Shown: positions 37,272 through 48,392, numbered from the stretch's first letter. The stretch: DNA of 64,000 nucleotides from Cristatella mucedo (GCA_009760855.2 WPIO01000049.1:2070001-2134000); one strand, 5' to 3'. Numbers and translations are program-made. Notes: generated from the letters alone by a model not told the origin.

Positions 37272-37672
37272 GTTAATAGTAATAATAATAATAATAATGC
37301 ACTTGATAAAGCGCCCTCAGAGAACTCAATCTCTTCCTAGACGCTTTACATTTGCTGCAAAGGGAAACGCGATTGAATCGTGAGTGGTATCATGCTTGAT
37401 AAACAAACAACATGAATAACATGGTTAGGGGTGACATGCACAGGGTTAGCATGCAAATGCGGTTAGTGGCAGCATACACAGTGTCATCACGCATAAGCAC
37501 ATGAAGGACGAATCACAGGGACCCACTAAATGCTGTCCTAAATAGGTGTTTTTTAGATTCTTTTTAAATGTGGTCAAGTCAGAGGATGTTCTGAGTCGGA
37601 AGGGAGTTCCAGGCTTTGGGAGCATACGATCTAAATGCAAGGTCTCCAAAGGATTTGAGGTTTTCGGTAAAT
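37272..37672 (-). mobile_element. L2-like LINE 3' fragment
   Basis: Minus-strand copy of the last 400 bp of L2: ATT tail at 37275-37298, module (reverse form AAAGCGCCCTCAGAGAACTC), 3' untranslated part, and the C-terminal coding end (reverse form TTTGGGAGCATACGATCTAA near 37615). Closely resembles the intact copy. Confidence 0.92.
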
Positions 37673-38691
37673 ATGAACTGCAACTCTGACCATCAACTGA
37701 TTGCAACCATGTGCGAGGGAATTGCCTGAAAACTAGAAGAAGAGGAGTGGGTGGTGCGAGAACACGCTAGAGTATCAAGGATGTCGCAGAGGTCAAGGCC
37801 GGTGCAAGCGAGTGGCGAGACCGGGAGGCCAGGCTGAGGATCTTCAAGTTCATTATATGCCTGATATGGCGAGCCAGTGAAGCGCAGACAGACGTCGTGC
37901 GATGTTACAGGTTTGCCATTGACTAAACTTCAGATGATCTACTGAGTTTTTCACAAGCAGCAACGATTAAGGAATTTTCTAAGGGGACACCTCGAAGCCT
38001 CACCTTTCCTTTAACGACAAATACTTAGCAGTTTTATATCTGTGTCCAACTCTGAAGCTTGATCTGTCAATAGGCTGATGCTGTAAAACCCTAGGGTAAG
38101 ATATTAACTTGTAGTTGAACAGCTGATCGGGATTTCCAGGAATTATGTAAGCATACAGTTGTGAAAAGGGCGAGCGCTCTCTGCAATCAGTTGGCTGAAT
38201 TGGTTATTGGTGAATTCTCGCACACGATCGAAACATTGTCATCGGTTCCTTAAATGTCCACATTCGCGACCATTGTATGGCAATTAACAGACGGTTGGTA
38301 TTCTCTAGATGCATTCTCCCTGTTTGTCTTACAAATCGCATCCATCTAACGAGGAGATGTCTGCGAAGCAGGTTTGCAGAGGCGACATTGTCGACATTAA
38401 ATGCTTTGGATTCGATTCCCACCACCATTTGCTGCAGCTGCTGCCCTTTGGCTATTCCGATTGGCTCGACACTCTCCGTCTGCCTTGACTGATGAGAGAG
38501 CCCATTAGTATGCTCGAACTCTGCCACATTGCACCCATGATGCTGAATGATAAGTAGCACTGCTGCGGCAAAGGGAGCTCCTCGTGCCTGCTGCCAGCGT
38601 GGTGACTCACGATTAGTAAGGTTATGTGCAACCGTGGCTACGCTTTCGTGCCGAACTAGCTCTGATCCCTCTCCAGTAGCCGCAGCACTTT
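37673..38691. other. unassigned; possibly repeat-derived
   Basis: 37760-37930 has phrases such as GAGCCAGTGAAGCGCAGACA that look like other non-LTR remnants, but I cannot place them. Open frames of 71 (plus) and 118 (minus) codons overlap at 38204-38560 without known motifs. Confidence 0.3.
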
Positions 38692-38815
38692 AATTGCTGC
38701 TGGTCTCTAGTTGCTGATGGTATCTAGTTGCTGCTGGTCTATAGCTGCTGCTGGTCTTTTAATTTCTGCTGCTGATATCTAGGTGCTGCAGCTCTTTAGT
38801 TGCTGCTACTCTCAA
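38692..38815 (+). repeat. 17-bp minisatellite, ~7 copies
   Basis: Successive variants of GTTGCTGCTGGTCTATA with a strict 17-bp period, except one unit with four extra bases near 38761-38781. Confidence 0.82.
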
Positions 38816-38952
38816 GTTGATATCCAAATTTGTAGGTTGTGCCACTAGTGGACTGCTGCCACTGAAGGTCGCATGAGCCGTCGGTGGTTTTGTTTAGCTT
38901 AGTTGGAGCAGACTTAGTGCGGCTGTGTGCCACATCGGCAACAGAAAAACGT

Positions 38953-38999
38953 TATATATATATATCTATATATATATCTATATCTATATATATATATAT

Positions 39000-39036
<37 letters not shown>
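38953..39036. repeat. (TA)n with ATCT interruptions
   Basis: TA array with regularly spaced TATATCTATA variants in its 5' half and pure TA in its 3' half. Confidence 0.96.
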
Positions 39037-39037
<1 letters not shown>

Positions 39038-39778
39038 TACCTGCTCATTAAGTAAGGACCGGCAAAGAGAAAAGGACGACTAGGTCACTGCTTTGATGGT
39101 TTTGATGGCAGAGCTTGATCCGAGCCCTGCGGAGCCATCATCACTCGAGGTGGGAGAGGGCACCGTAACACCAGCACACAGAATCCGAACAGCAGCCTAG
39201 CTTTTTGAGAAGGCCGGGGCGCGTTCTTCGTCTTGATAATTGTCCCCTCTCGATGGCCACTTACTGACCGCCGAGAGTGTAAGCAAGCGCAATAGACCGC
39301 CAGGAACTGACCAAACGCTTAAGTTGTTGTGCAGCACCATAGGCCGCGTTGGGCATCCGGGGGGCCCTCACTGTGCAAAACAATATAGTTCTTATACAGC
39401 TATTTCGACGACGTCAATTTTCGCAAAAGCTAAACAAACTCGCACACTCGAGGCAAAGTTCAAACGATGGCTGAACCTGAAAGCCTGAAGAATAGGGCCA
39501 GCAGAATTCACTTCAAGAAATAGTTTATGCATGCATGTACGTTTTGCCCTGACCATTACTGGGTATAAATTAAGTTGTATAGCATCGACTGAGTGGCTAT
39601 GTTATATTATGCACCTGGCTGAATTGATATAATCTGATCCATACTATACATACATACATCCGCTATCCTAGCCCTTTGCCAAATTGCGTATTGATTGGTA
39701 GAAAAGTAACGAGAATCGTATTGAGTGCTGTCGGCCTTGGCCTAGAAATTATAAATCTTGCCCACTAAAAGTCGGAGG
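39037..39778. other. unassigned stretch
   Basis: No gene or TE recognised. An 82-codon plus frame at 39240-39488 has no known domain. Confidence 0.35.
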
Positions 39779-40140
39779 ATAATAATAATAATAATAAAAA
39801 TAATATGTTAGCCATAGCACCTTCAGAGAACTCAGTCTCTTTCTAGGCACTTTGCATTCTCTGCAAAGGAAATGAGATCGAATGGATAATGGTAGCGTGG
39901 TCAACGAGCAAGCATAGCACGGTTAGAGGCGACATGCACAAGGTCAGCACGAAAAAATGGTTGGCTGCAGCATGCAGTGTCAGCACGCATAAGCACACTA
40001 AGGACAGATCACATGGACCCATTTAATGCTGCCGTAGATAAATGCATTTTTAGTTTCATTTTAAACCTGGTCAAGTCAGAGGATGTCATAAAGCAACTCG
40101 AAAGTGATTTCCATGCTTTGGAAGCCCGACCTGCAAATCG
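39779..40140 (-). mobile_element. L2-like LINE 3' fragment
   Basis: Minus-strand L2 end: ATT tail at 39779-39806, module (reverse form CACCTTCAGAGAACTCAGTC), GCATGCAGTGTCAGCACGCA, and coding end up to the WNSLP region near 40110. More diverged than the 37.3-kb copy. Confidence 0.88.
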
Positions 40141-42174
40141 CCGGTTAAAACGGCAGCAGCACCAAATTGGGTCAGCTTCAATACGGCTGCTACGGGATGC
40201 GCAGTCCAAGTATTACGAAGAGCTGGACGCAGCCAATTTTGCCAGCTGGATGCACTGGGTTAAAATAGTCTATTGCCAGCCAATTTGTTAAAGGTAGCTC
40301 TGACTGCTACCAGCCGCGAGAGTGCACCGGAGGATTATGCACCCTAATCGAAACGACGCAGAGTTAAGCCAGGTCAAATGACAACCCCCTGCCTGCCTAC
40401 TTCTTTCTACCCAGCTCCCAGACGAGTGTGCATGATGGTAGGCCCTCTGCTTGACGGCTACGATAAAGGTCGAGGCTTCCTAGATCGGTGACCTCACCTG
40501 ACCTCACTAGAATCACTCTCTTCACTGAGGAACGGACGGGCTGCCGAGTTCGGCTCGAGCAGTCACGGCCTAATTGCTTTCTCTCGGATATCCGCCCGAC
40601 GGAAACTAACGGTCGGTAAATCATCGCTTCGGCATGAACCGGCTGTCTCAGCATTTCCCTCGCTGCTCGCTCGCGGTCCGGGTCGGCCATCTCTTCAATA
40701 GATCAAGCTCTGCAACCGGAGCCAGATCGCTGGATTCGGCTCTGGACTGGCGGTGGGGCGGGGCCTGACGCTCGACCTTGCCGTCAGCGGCTACACAAAG
40801 GCTGAGAGCGGAGTTTAAGAGCCGGGCCTGCGTGTCTCCTATTGTGTGACATTCGAACCATCTGCCCCGCCGTCACTCTTGTTGCTTCCTGGTAGCGGCT
40901 GCTCCCATCGGAAAAGGACACCTGCATACTGAGCGACGCTGGCATGTGACGGCGGCTCACTTGTACGGAAGCGACGCACGACAATCCCCGTCGATGGCGT
41001 CGGGTGGTGTGGCATCGGGTAGAGGGGAAACGGGAGCAAGGGAAACGAGCGCGCATACTACTCAGACGCGAAGTATCGCTGCTGTCTAGACGTCATTGTC
41101 ATCGCGCCGCGCAGGCGCGGCTGCACTTCTTTCGTCCTTTCTTCCCTCAGCTGGAAGTAAAATTGGCTCGAGCGCTCGAGCTTTCGCGTCGTCGCTCGTG
41201 AGCAGGAGCAGGCCGGCTGAAATTGAATTAACCCAGCTTCGTTCACAAGCGCAGCCGCATTGGGCTGCGCCGCCGTACGACCTAACGACTGCAAGATAGC
41301 ATTTTCGAGCACCCCTTCGACATGACCGAATCTCGCCTCAAGCGCCACGCTGGGCTGGCAAGCGCCACATTGGGTTTTTATTCCTGCCAACTCACTAGTG
41401 AAGCCCATTTTGTGGCCAGGGAATCCAGAATCTCGGGATCCATCTGTCGTGTTATCGAGTAATAGGTCACCTAGACGGTCTACACTAGCGTGGCGGACCG
41501 CCTGTGCAGAGCCAGGATTATGCCGACGAGGGGGCCTGAAATTGACCTTGTCAGAGGCAGCCACTCGCAGAAGGTTGGCGGAGCATGCCGAGGGGTCGCG
41601 CCTCCCCTCACAACCCTTTCGATCGGTCCTAGGAGACGGCCAGGGGTCGCGGGGCCTCCATTAATGCTCCTTTCCTACACTGCCCCTTCGTTGGACGGTG
41701 TCTAAAGGGAACGATGTCAAACCCACGCGACATCCGGTTTCATTTGTTCGCCACGGCATTAATGCGACTGCCCCGAAAGGAATGCTTTGGTAGAGGGAAT
41801 CTATCTAGTCGGGGCCGAATTAATTCTCTGGAGCTGGAGCATATGTGGCGATTTGTTCTTACAAATCTGCTGGAAACCTGTCGGAGAATTGACGAAATGC
41901 GACCGTGGCTGACATGTTGTGACAGACAGATGCAGTAATTAACGTTTGACTTCTTCAGGATGTCAGCCTTCGCTGACTGCCGGAACTCCTCCCTTCTCCG
42001 GATAGGCCGAGCAAATACTCGTTCTCTTGCCAATGCACACGAACCGGCGAAAATGTTGGACTAGCCGTTGTGCAGTGGGTGGATCAAGCTAAGGTGTTGT
42101 CTTCATCCAGGCATCTAGGCTACCACGGAAATCCAGGAGAAACTGGCAAAATGGGGTATCCGTACCCGTAAATT

Positions 42175-42175
<1 letters not shown>
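40141..42175. other. GC-moderate unassigned region
   Basis: Several overlapping open frames, the longest a 168-codon minus frame at 41058-41564 that starts with GTG rather than ATG. None shows recognisable motifs. Confidence 0.35.
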
Positions 42176-42218
<43 letters not shown>

Positions 42219-42290
42219 ATATGCGTATATATATATATATATATGCGTATATATATATATATATATATGCGTATATATATGTATGTGGGA
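42176..42290. repeat. (TA)n with GTGTGT and TATGCG variants
   Basis: Alternating purine-pyrimidine over about 115 bp, with a GTGTGTGTATATGCG insert that recurs in part (ATATGCGTATATATA) twice more. Confidence 0.95.
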
Positions 42291-42700
42291 TATCCCGTAC
42301 ATCCAGCACGGGATAGCCAATACGACACAAACTTCCTGCTAAAGCTTTGACTTTTAATGCATGGAATAGTCATTAGTCTCAGGTTTCAGAGTTGATTAGT
42401 CGCCGAGATGGATGGGACACTTTCTTCAAGCTCAAGTTCGTGCTCCGTGCATTTAAGAGAGAAGTAATGAAGGAGCAGGAGCTATTATCTTCTGAGCCCA
42501 AAGCCTATACAGCCAAGGGCGTAGTCTACAGGAGTCGATATGGTATTGACCATAGCTCTGCGAACCAAGAAAGTTCAACACCACGAGGTCGGCCATGAGA
42601 CATTCTTTCGAGAACACTAACTTGTTTAGAGACATCAGACCAGCTATTCATTCAGAATTACCAAACTGTCTTTGGAAAATATGTTCGAATACCTCTAGAT

Positions 42701-42888
42701 CAGTGGTTCTCAACCTTCCCAAATGCCGCGACCCCTTAATACAGTTCCTCATGTTGTGGCGACCCCCAACTATAAAATTACTGTGTGCAAAATGTGGAAA
42801 TGCGTGTTTCCATGTAGTCTTAGGCGACCCCTGTGAAAGGGTCGTTCGACCCCCAAAGGAGTCGCGACCCACAGGATAAAAACCGCTG
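42701..42888 (+). mobile_element. non-autonomous SPIN (hAT-Buster) element
   Basis: Left end CAGTGGTTCTCAACCTTCC, followed by CCGCGACCCCTTAATACAGT. Right end, reverse-complemented, begins CAGCGGTTTTTATCCTGTGG and GTCGCGACTCCTTTGGGGG. These are the termini I know for SPIN (called URR1 in rodents). The ends form imperfect inverted repeats (12 of 16 match). The 8-bp flanks CTCTAGAT (42693-42700) and CTGTAGAT (42889-42896) are a target-site duplication with one mismatch and the central TA typical of Buster-type hATs. At 188 bp it has no transposase and is an internally deleted MITE-like copy. Confidence 0.93.
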
Positions 42889-42916
42889 CTGTAGATGCTA
42901 CATCTAAGTAGCTTCG

Positions 42917-42975
42917 AGCATTATAACTGGCTCGTGAACTACGAGCTGCAAGCATTATAACTGGCTCGTGAACTA
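42917..42975 (+). repeat. 34-bp tandem duplication
   Basis: AGCATTATAACTGGCTCGTG plus AACTA occurs at 42917 and again at 42951, 34 bp apart, immediately right of the SPIN insertion. Confidence 0.85.
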
Positions 42976-43934
42976 TTTTGGATGATGAGTTATGCATCAG
43001 GACTCCCCTAGTTCGTTGCAGCACTGCTTTGTGATTCGCTCAAGTTATTAAGCACAGCTCCTTAATTAGGTAAATTTCCGATGAAAATCTTATCCGATAT
43101 CCAAATTTTTTGGAAAGCAAGTAGGCAACAGCTTTCCCATGTCCTTACTTCCTTGAAAAGTGCCTGCCTTACACCCGTCCAGATCGCAAACCGTGTGTTT
43201 GCTGCAATGCTCACCAGCAGAGTCACAAGCAACGAGACCAGCACAGTGACGGCCAAGGTTCGTCGGCACACACTGCCGAACCAAACACTGAGACGGCGCT
43301 GCAGCAGTAGCGGCGCCGTCTGGCGAGCCGAAGTCCTTAGCAGCTTGCGTAGCTGGCTCGCGACGTACTGTCACATGACAGATCGCTCTGCGGGTGTGGC
43401 TCAAGCAGCAACGATACGCTCCAGCTAGGGTGACGGTATCACTGTGCGACACCACCTCGGCAGGCGCCTTCTCTAATGTCGAAAGCCCACTGGAACTTGG
43501 TGCGCACATAGACTGCATTATATGTGAGCGCTGCACTGCTTTCCATGTGCGCACCCTCACTGGTCCGTTGCCAGCTGGAGACTAAAAAGAAAGCCGAGCG
43601 ACCAGCCAAAGACAGCGTCGCCAGCTCCCTAGTGTGTGACCTCGGAGGAGACGAGTTCGCAGGACTTTGCCGAGCCTTCAGTGTCGGTAAGCGGCTCAGC
43701 AAGCGCTTGTGAATGAAAATGGCGGAGCAGCCCGAACCGGCAGAACCTGTTCATCTTCCTGTTTCTAAACTTCTCCGTGACTCGTCTTGGCGAGCTGACT
43801 TCTTGGCCAGGCAGCCAGCTCAAATGGCTGCTGCATAGTTGCATAGACACCGGTGGATAGATAGTGCTTGGCCCTCTCCAGTTAGCTATGGCAACGACGT
43901 CACGACCCATGCAACGGCATTGCACCTGGTGAGC
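42976..43934. other. unassigned stretch
   Basis: An ATG-initiated plus frame of 115 codons at 43081-43428 and overlapping minus frames exist, none with recognised motifs. Confidence 0.35.
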
Positions 43935-44045
43935 TCGCTGCTTCCCTTTGTGGCATATGCAACGTGCCCAGAAAGAGATTTGTATCTACGAGGGCGCCAC
44001 GGAAATGCATCGGCATCACCATTATTAGAATTACTCTTATAATTC
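43935..44045 (+). mobile_element. SINE-A/L2 3' tail fragment
   Basis: GGCATATGCAACGTGCCCAG, AAAGAGATTTGTATCTACGA and GGGCGCCA follow the SINE-A tail order and end in ATT-type triplets. The tRNA-like head was not recognised upstream. Confidence 0.6.
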
Positions 44046-44767
44046 TTGTAACATGCTGTACGGTAGTGGCGCAGCGATAGGAACTCCTGCAACCCGCAGC
44101 GCTATCGACAACTTGTGTGAACTCGCGAGAGCCCAGAGAAAAATTGCTTATGCTGCACACGGCAGCTGGTGGCAGGCGCCTTCGAAGGGGGGGGGGGCAG
44201 ACGATTTGCAGCAGAGTGATTGCAGCCAGCACCACGACTCACTGATGCCATTAATCACGGACACCTGGCCAACTGCAGCTCAAAGAGAGCTGCTTTCGGT
44301 CAGATTCTCATGTCGCATGCTGGCCATGTACTGAGTCTTGCACCCATCGAGTTACGTGAACAGCGATTGTGCTGCTCGAACAGCCTTCTTTTCACAGCTA
44401 ATTCTTAAGTAGTTTCCAGTTCAGTCGCTTTTACAAGCAGCTACTGAGGCTACTTCCGGGCTGGCAGTGGCATAGAAAGAAGAACTGAGCTAACCCTCAG
44501 GAGAGTAAGTACAGGGTAGCTCTAGGCAATGAAGGCAAGCATCGTAAGCACTGCCCCATTCCAACGAGGCTGCTCATTATTAAGCCTCCCCAATTGCAAA
44601 TTAACCATGTCTTTCGATGACATCCTAAGGTTAAGATTGAGTGAAATACTATGTTTTCTAATGAAAAAAACCAGGGCTGCTTGCAAGCCAAAGTCTCTGA
44701 GCTGAATGCCTACTTAATTACTTTCGTGATAACACCGTCATTGAACACAGGGCCCATAACCTGCAAT
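44046..44767. other. unassigned stretch
   Basis: No gene recognised. A G-run of 11 lies at about 44187-44197. Confidence 0.35.
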
Positions 44768-46797
44768 TTTCTTTGCAGCAAATGTAAAGCAAAAAAGAAA
44801 AAGTTCCCAGATTAGCCCCTTACCTGATGATCCTTGTGATGATCTAACCGATCGCTTCTCTCGATTCTTTGTGCAGACGATAGACAAGATCAGGGAATCC
44901 ATCCCTGCGATGACAACCTCCCCACTAGAATGCTGTTCCTCGGTTCCTGGCTGCACCTCAATGTCTGCATTTAAGCAGGTCACTAGTGATCTAGTCCTAA
45001 AGTTTGTATCTCAATCAAAGAAGACAACAAGTCCTCTGGACCCTATTCCCACTGTCCTGCTCCTACGTTGCATTGATCTGCTGCTGCCATGCATAACCAA
45101 CATCATTAATATGTCATTAGCCTCAGGTCAGGTCCCAGCACCTTTCAAAAAAGCTGTAGTCAGGCCACTTCTCAAGACATCTACACTTGACGAAGAGAAC
45201 TTGAGCAACTACCGCCCAGTTTCCCTTCTACCATTCCTATCAAAGACACTCGAACGGATCGTGGCGGACCAGCTGAACTCGTATATCGAAACCTCACACC
45301 TTGCTAGTAAGTTCCAGTCTGGCTTTAGAGCTACTCACTCCACAGAGTCAGCATTGCTTCGGGTATACAGCGACCTACTTAGGAATGCAGACATGGGTAG
45401 AGTGTCTCTGCTTGTTTTGCTTGATCTTTCGGCAGCTTTTGATACCATCGATCACAAAGTTCTTCTAGAGCGCCTCTCTTCTCGCCTGGGCATCACTGGC
45501 ACTGCTCTGCAGTGGTTCAGGTCCTATCTCAGTGGGAGACTCCAGAGTATTGATGTGAATGGAAAAAGATCATCTGAATTACCTCTGAAATATGGAGTAC
45601 CTCAGGGCTCCGTGCTAGGTCCGGTTCTTTTCACGGTTTATACTCTGCCTCTTGCTGATGTGATTGCCAAGCACAATCTAGGCTTTCACTTCTATGCGGA
45701 TGACACTCAGTTGTACCTTTGCTTTGATCCTTCCCAGCCTTCGAGCACCTCAAATTCTCTAAACTCACTAGCTGCATGCATTGATGACATCCACACATGG
45801 ATGGCAGCAAATTTTCTAAAACTTAACGATGATAAAACTAACTTACTAGTTATGGGCAAATCCAGTGTGATCCAGAGGTTGGAAAGGCTGACTCTCAAAA
45901 TTGGCTCAGCCAGCACATCTCCAGTTGAATCAGCTCGAAATCTAGGTGTTATATTTCAAAGCGACCTCTCGTTAGACGACCATATCAGCTCCACAGTCAA
46001 ATCCGCCTATTTTCAGCTTCATAACATTGCTAAAATTCGGGCTTGTTTAGATAAAGACACCACATCTAAGTTGGTCCATGCATTCGTGACATCCCGTCTC
46101 GACTTCTGCAACTCACTGCTTACTGGCCTACCAGTATGTGCGATCAGGCGATTGCAGCTGGTGCAAAACTCGGCAGCTAGACTTGTCTGTCGTGAGCGTC
46201 GCAGTTGCCACTTTACTCCACTTCTCGCCGACCTGCACTGGTTACCAGTCAAGCAACGGATTGACTTCAAGGTTTTGTCCCTCACTTTCAGGTCCCTTCA
46301 TTCTATGGCTCCAGCCTATCTGTCAGATATACTACCCCATCAGGCTAAGCATCGTACAACCCGCTTTTCGGAATCCAACAGTCTAGAAATACCTCATACA
46401 AACCTTAAATCCTTTGGAGACCGTGCATTTAGTTCGTATGCTATCAAATCCTGGAACTCCCTCCCGACCTGCGTCAGAACATCCCCTGACCTGACCACAT
46501 TTAAAAGGAACCTAAAAACACACCTATTTAGGACAGCATTTAGTGGGTCGCTGTGATTCGTCCTTGATGTGCTTATGCATGCTGACACTGTGCATGCTGC
46601 CACTAACCACATTTGCATACTGACCCTGTGTATGTCACCCCTAACCATATTATTCAATTCGTTTGTTTTTCAAGCAAAATTTTACTTACCATTCAATTGC
46701 ATTTCACTTTACAGCAAATGTAAAGCGCCTAGAGAGAGATTAAGTTCTCTGAGGGCGCTTTATCAAGTGAATTGTTATTATTATTATTATTATTATA
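44768..46797 (+). mobile_element. L2-like LINE, longest copy, 5'-truncated
   Basis: Spans from just before the RT open frame to an ATT-rich tail. The apurinic-like endonuclease domain is absent, so it is truncated at the 5' side. The 3' untranslated part runs from the stop at 46556 to the terminal module (CAGCAAATGTAAAGCGCCTA at 46713, TTCTCTGAGGGCGCTTTATC at 46746). The first 22 bp (CTTTGCAGCAAATGTAAAGC, 44771-44790) are themselves a copy of the L2 3' module, so the insertion begins at or inside another L2 tail. Its intact frame marks it as the youngest L2 in the window. Confidence 0.93.
44871..46556 (+). CDS. L2-clade reverse transcriptase (uninterrupted ORF)
   Basis: RNA-directed DNA polymerase of a CR1/L2-type non-LTR retrotransposon, which copies its own RNA at a nicked target. 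The 561 codons listed start at a GTG. The frame is open back to 44760 (stop at 44757-44759), so the true start is lost with the 5' end. The motifs below are numbered from the GTG, and the order is complete. NYRPVSLLPFLSKTLERIV is at 113-131, GFRATHSTESALL at 151-163, and motif A LLDLSAAFD at 183-191. Motif B GVPQGSVLGPVLF is at 242-254, catalytic FYADD at 274-278 and FLKLNDDKT at 315-323. The conserved C-terminal LHWLPVKQRIDF starts near 455, then come FGDRAFSSYAIKSWNSLP and FKRNLKTHLF. No stop or frameshift interrupts it. Endonuclease and ORF1 are missing, so the copy is not autonomous. Confidence 0.95.
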   Translation: MQTIDKIRESIPAMTTSPLECCSSVPGCTSMSAFKQVTSDLVLKFVSQSKKTTSPLDPIPTVLLLRCIDLLLPCITNIINMSLASGQVPAPFKKAVVRPLLKTSTLDEENLSNYRPVSLLPFLSKTLERIVADQLNSYIETSHLASKFQSGFRATHSTESALLRVYSDLLRNADMGRVSLLVLLDLSAAFDTIDHKVLLERLSSRLGITGTALQWFRSYLSGRLQSIDVNGKRSSELPLKYGVPQGSVLGPVLFTVYTLPLADVIAKHNLGFHFYADDTQLYLCFDPSQPSSTSNSLNSLAACIDDIHTWMAANFLKLNDDKTNLLVMGKSSVIQRLERLTLKIGSASTSPVESARNLGVIFQSDLSLDDHISSTVKSAYFQLHNIAKIRACLDKDTTSKLVHAFVTSRLDFCNSLLTGLPVCAIRRLQLVQNSAARLVCRERRSCHFTPLLADLHWLPVKQRIDFKVLSLTFRSLHSMAPAYLSDILPHQAKHRTTRFSESNSLEIPHTNLKSFGDRAFSSYAIKSWNSLPTCVRTSPDLTTFKRNLKTHLFRTAFSGSL

Positions 46798-46864
46798 AAG
46801 AGATTGAGTTCTCCGAGGGCGTTCTATCAAGTGCATTATTATTGTTGTTACTATTATTATTATG
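46797..46864 (+). mobile_element. second L2 3' tail in tandem
   Basis: AAAGAGATTGAGTTCTCCGA and GGGCGTTCTATCAAGTGCAT followed by ATT triplets repeat the end of the L2 directly after its own tail. It is either a tandem duplication or a separate tail-only insertion into the ATT tract. Confidence 0.85.
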
Positions 46865-47084
46865 AGAAGCAGTGCTGATGTCAAACCATTCACCAGGCAA
46901 AGGTCGAGAAAATTAGTCACTTTAATAATGCACCTGACAACAACATTGACCGTAGTTAAGACTGAAAAATTATTTGCAACAAACTGGTTAAATATATACT
47001 AGTACTAAACGATCGCAATTTGGCTGCGCAAGCCAGCATGCATAAGAATCTTGTTGCCATCGGCTTCTCTTGAAGAGTACACTC

Positions 47085-47232
47085 TGAGCTGATTTGGTCT
47101 AGCAGTTAAGGTGCTTGCCCCGACCAAGGTCCGACTGAGGTCGTGGGCTCGAGCCCCGAGGCATATGCGAAGCGCCTGAATAGAGATTAAGTTCTCTTGG
47201 GGTGCTATATAAATGAATTATATTTATATTGG
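47085..47232 (+). mobile_element. SINE-A
   Basis: Plus-strand head with A-box TTTGGTCTAGCAGTTAAGGT, B-box GTGGGCTCGAGCCC, then GCGAAGCGCCTGAATAGAGA, TTAAGTTCTCTTGGGGTGCT and a short A/T tail. Confidence 0.87.
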
Positions 47233-48039
47233 TCATTTAGCTAATGTGGCATAGGAGGAGCTCCATTCGCCAAGGAACACGTGATGTCCAGCCAATCAGC
47301 CGTAGTCTGCGGTTCTAGCAATTTACAATAAATAATAGCTACCGTAAAACTATCGCCAAGTTTCAACGAATGGTAACAATTAAGCCAAAGGTTGCCATAA
47401 TGACAAGAGATCGATCATTCACATACCTATTCATCCACATAACAACAACTGCAGTTACGTAGCATGGATGTAAGGAAGCAGCAGGCTAGGGACGATGTAA
47501 TCTAGCTGGCTAACTTGCCAGCTTTGCTCTTGAATTATTTTTTGATTTACCCAACCCAGCTGCCACTATCAGTGATTCAAGAATATTCAGCATAGAAAAA
47601 GAGAGGTCTGCTGTAATTGCACATATCTACTAGTACTCCATGAAGAGATGAATCTAGTGATGCTGCTGCATGTGACAAGTAGCTTGTAGCCAAACAAGTG
47701 TGGCTGAAATAAAAGTGCCCGAGTCGGTCATAGAACGGATACTGTTGCCTCCTACAAACCGTTAAAACAAGTCTTGCTTTTAGTGAGTAAGGTGCAGAGC
47801 AAAAGCATCTGCTGCTTCTCAAAAGTGTCTGTGAAATAGAAAGGAAAACCAATCTCTGTCATCTCACACTGGGTCAAGAGCGAGAGCAAGGTATCCGATA
47901 CTCAGACTCATCTTTTAACAGTCCAGCCAGGTTTGAAGTAGCTTACCCACGAGTCCCATGGACTTTTATTCCACCACGAGAGTACCAGCTGGGCAGAAGC
48001 TCACCTAGCACCGATAGCAGTGCCCTCCCAGCCCCCCCC
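47233..48039. other. unassigned stretch
   Basis: Nothing recognised. Confidence 0.35.
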
Positions 48040-48175
48040 CCGAGGCTGCTGCTGCCGCTACTGCTGCTGCTGCAGCTGTCATTGCTGCAGAGAATGTTGC
48101 AGCTGCGGCTGCTGCTGCTGCCATTGCTGCTGACAATGATGCAGCCATTGCTGCTACTGCTGCTGCTGCTCAAGG
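48040..48175. repeat. CTG-rich degenerate triplet tract
   Basis: Mixed CTG/GCA/CAT triplets with several GCTGCTGCTGC runs. Ser- or Ala-rich open frames across it are repeat read-through. Confidence 0.85.
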
Positions 48176-48391
48176 ACAATAGCCTATGTCGGTCAGCTGT
48201 GAGCAATTCTTATCTGCCGCACTTTGATGCTTGATTTGATTTGACAAAGCTTCATATTACTTCTGCAGCCAGCCGATGACCAGATAGATTTGTCTGCTTG
48301 GATTCTGAAAGAATTGGTTATGCTGCTTCATTCAGCGTACAGAAGGTACAGCCATTCGGCTGATGCTCTCTGTTGCTCACGAAGGCTGTTG

Positions 48392-48392
<1 letters not shown>

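Noticed and set aside
38204-38560. Possible LINE C-terminal or endonuclease segment on either strand
   Set aside because: Phrases such as RWMRFVRQTGRM vaguely recall RTE-type ends, but the match is too weak and no RT motifs are nearby.
41058-41564. 168-codon minus-strand open frame
   Set aside because: No ATG start, no recognised motif, and overlapping open frames on the other strand. Its length is plausible by chance.
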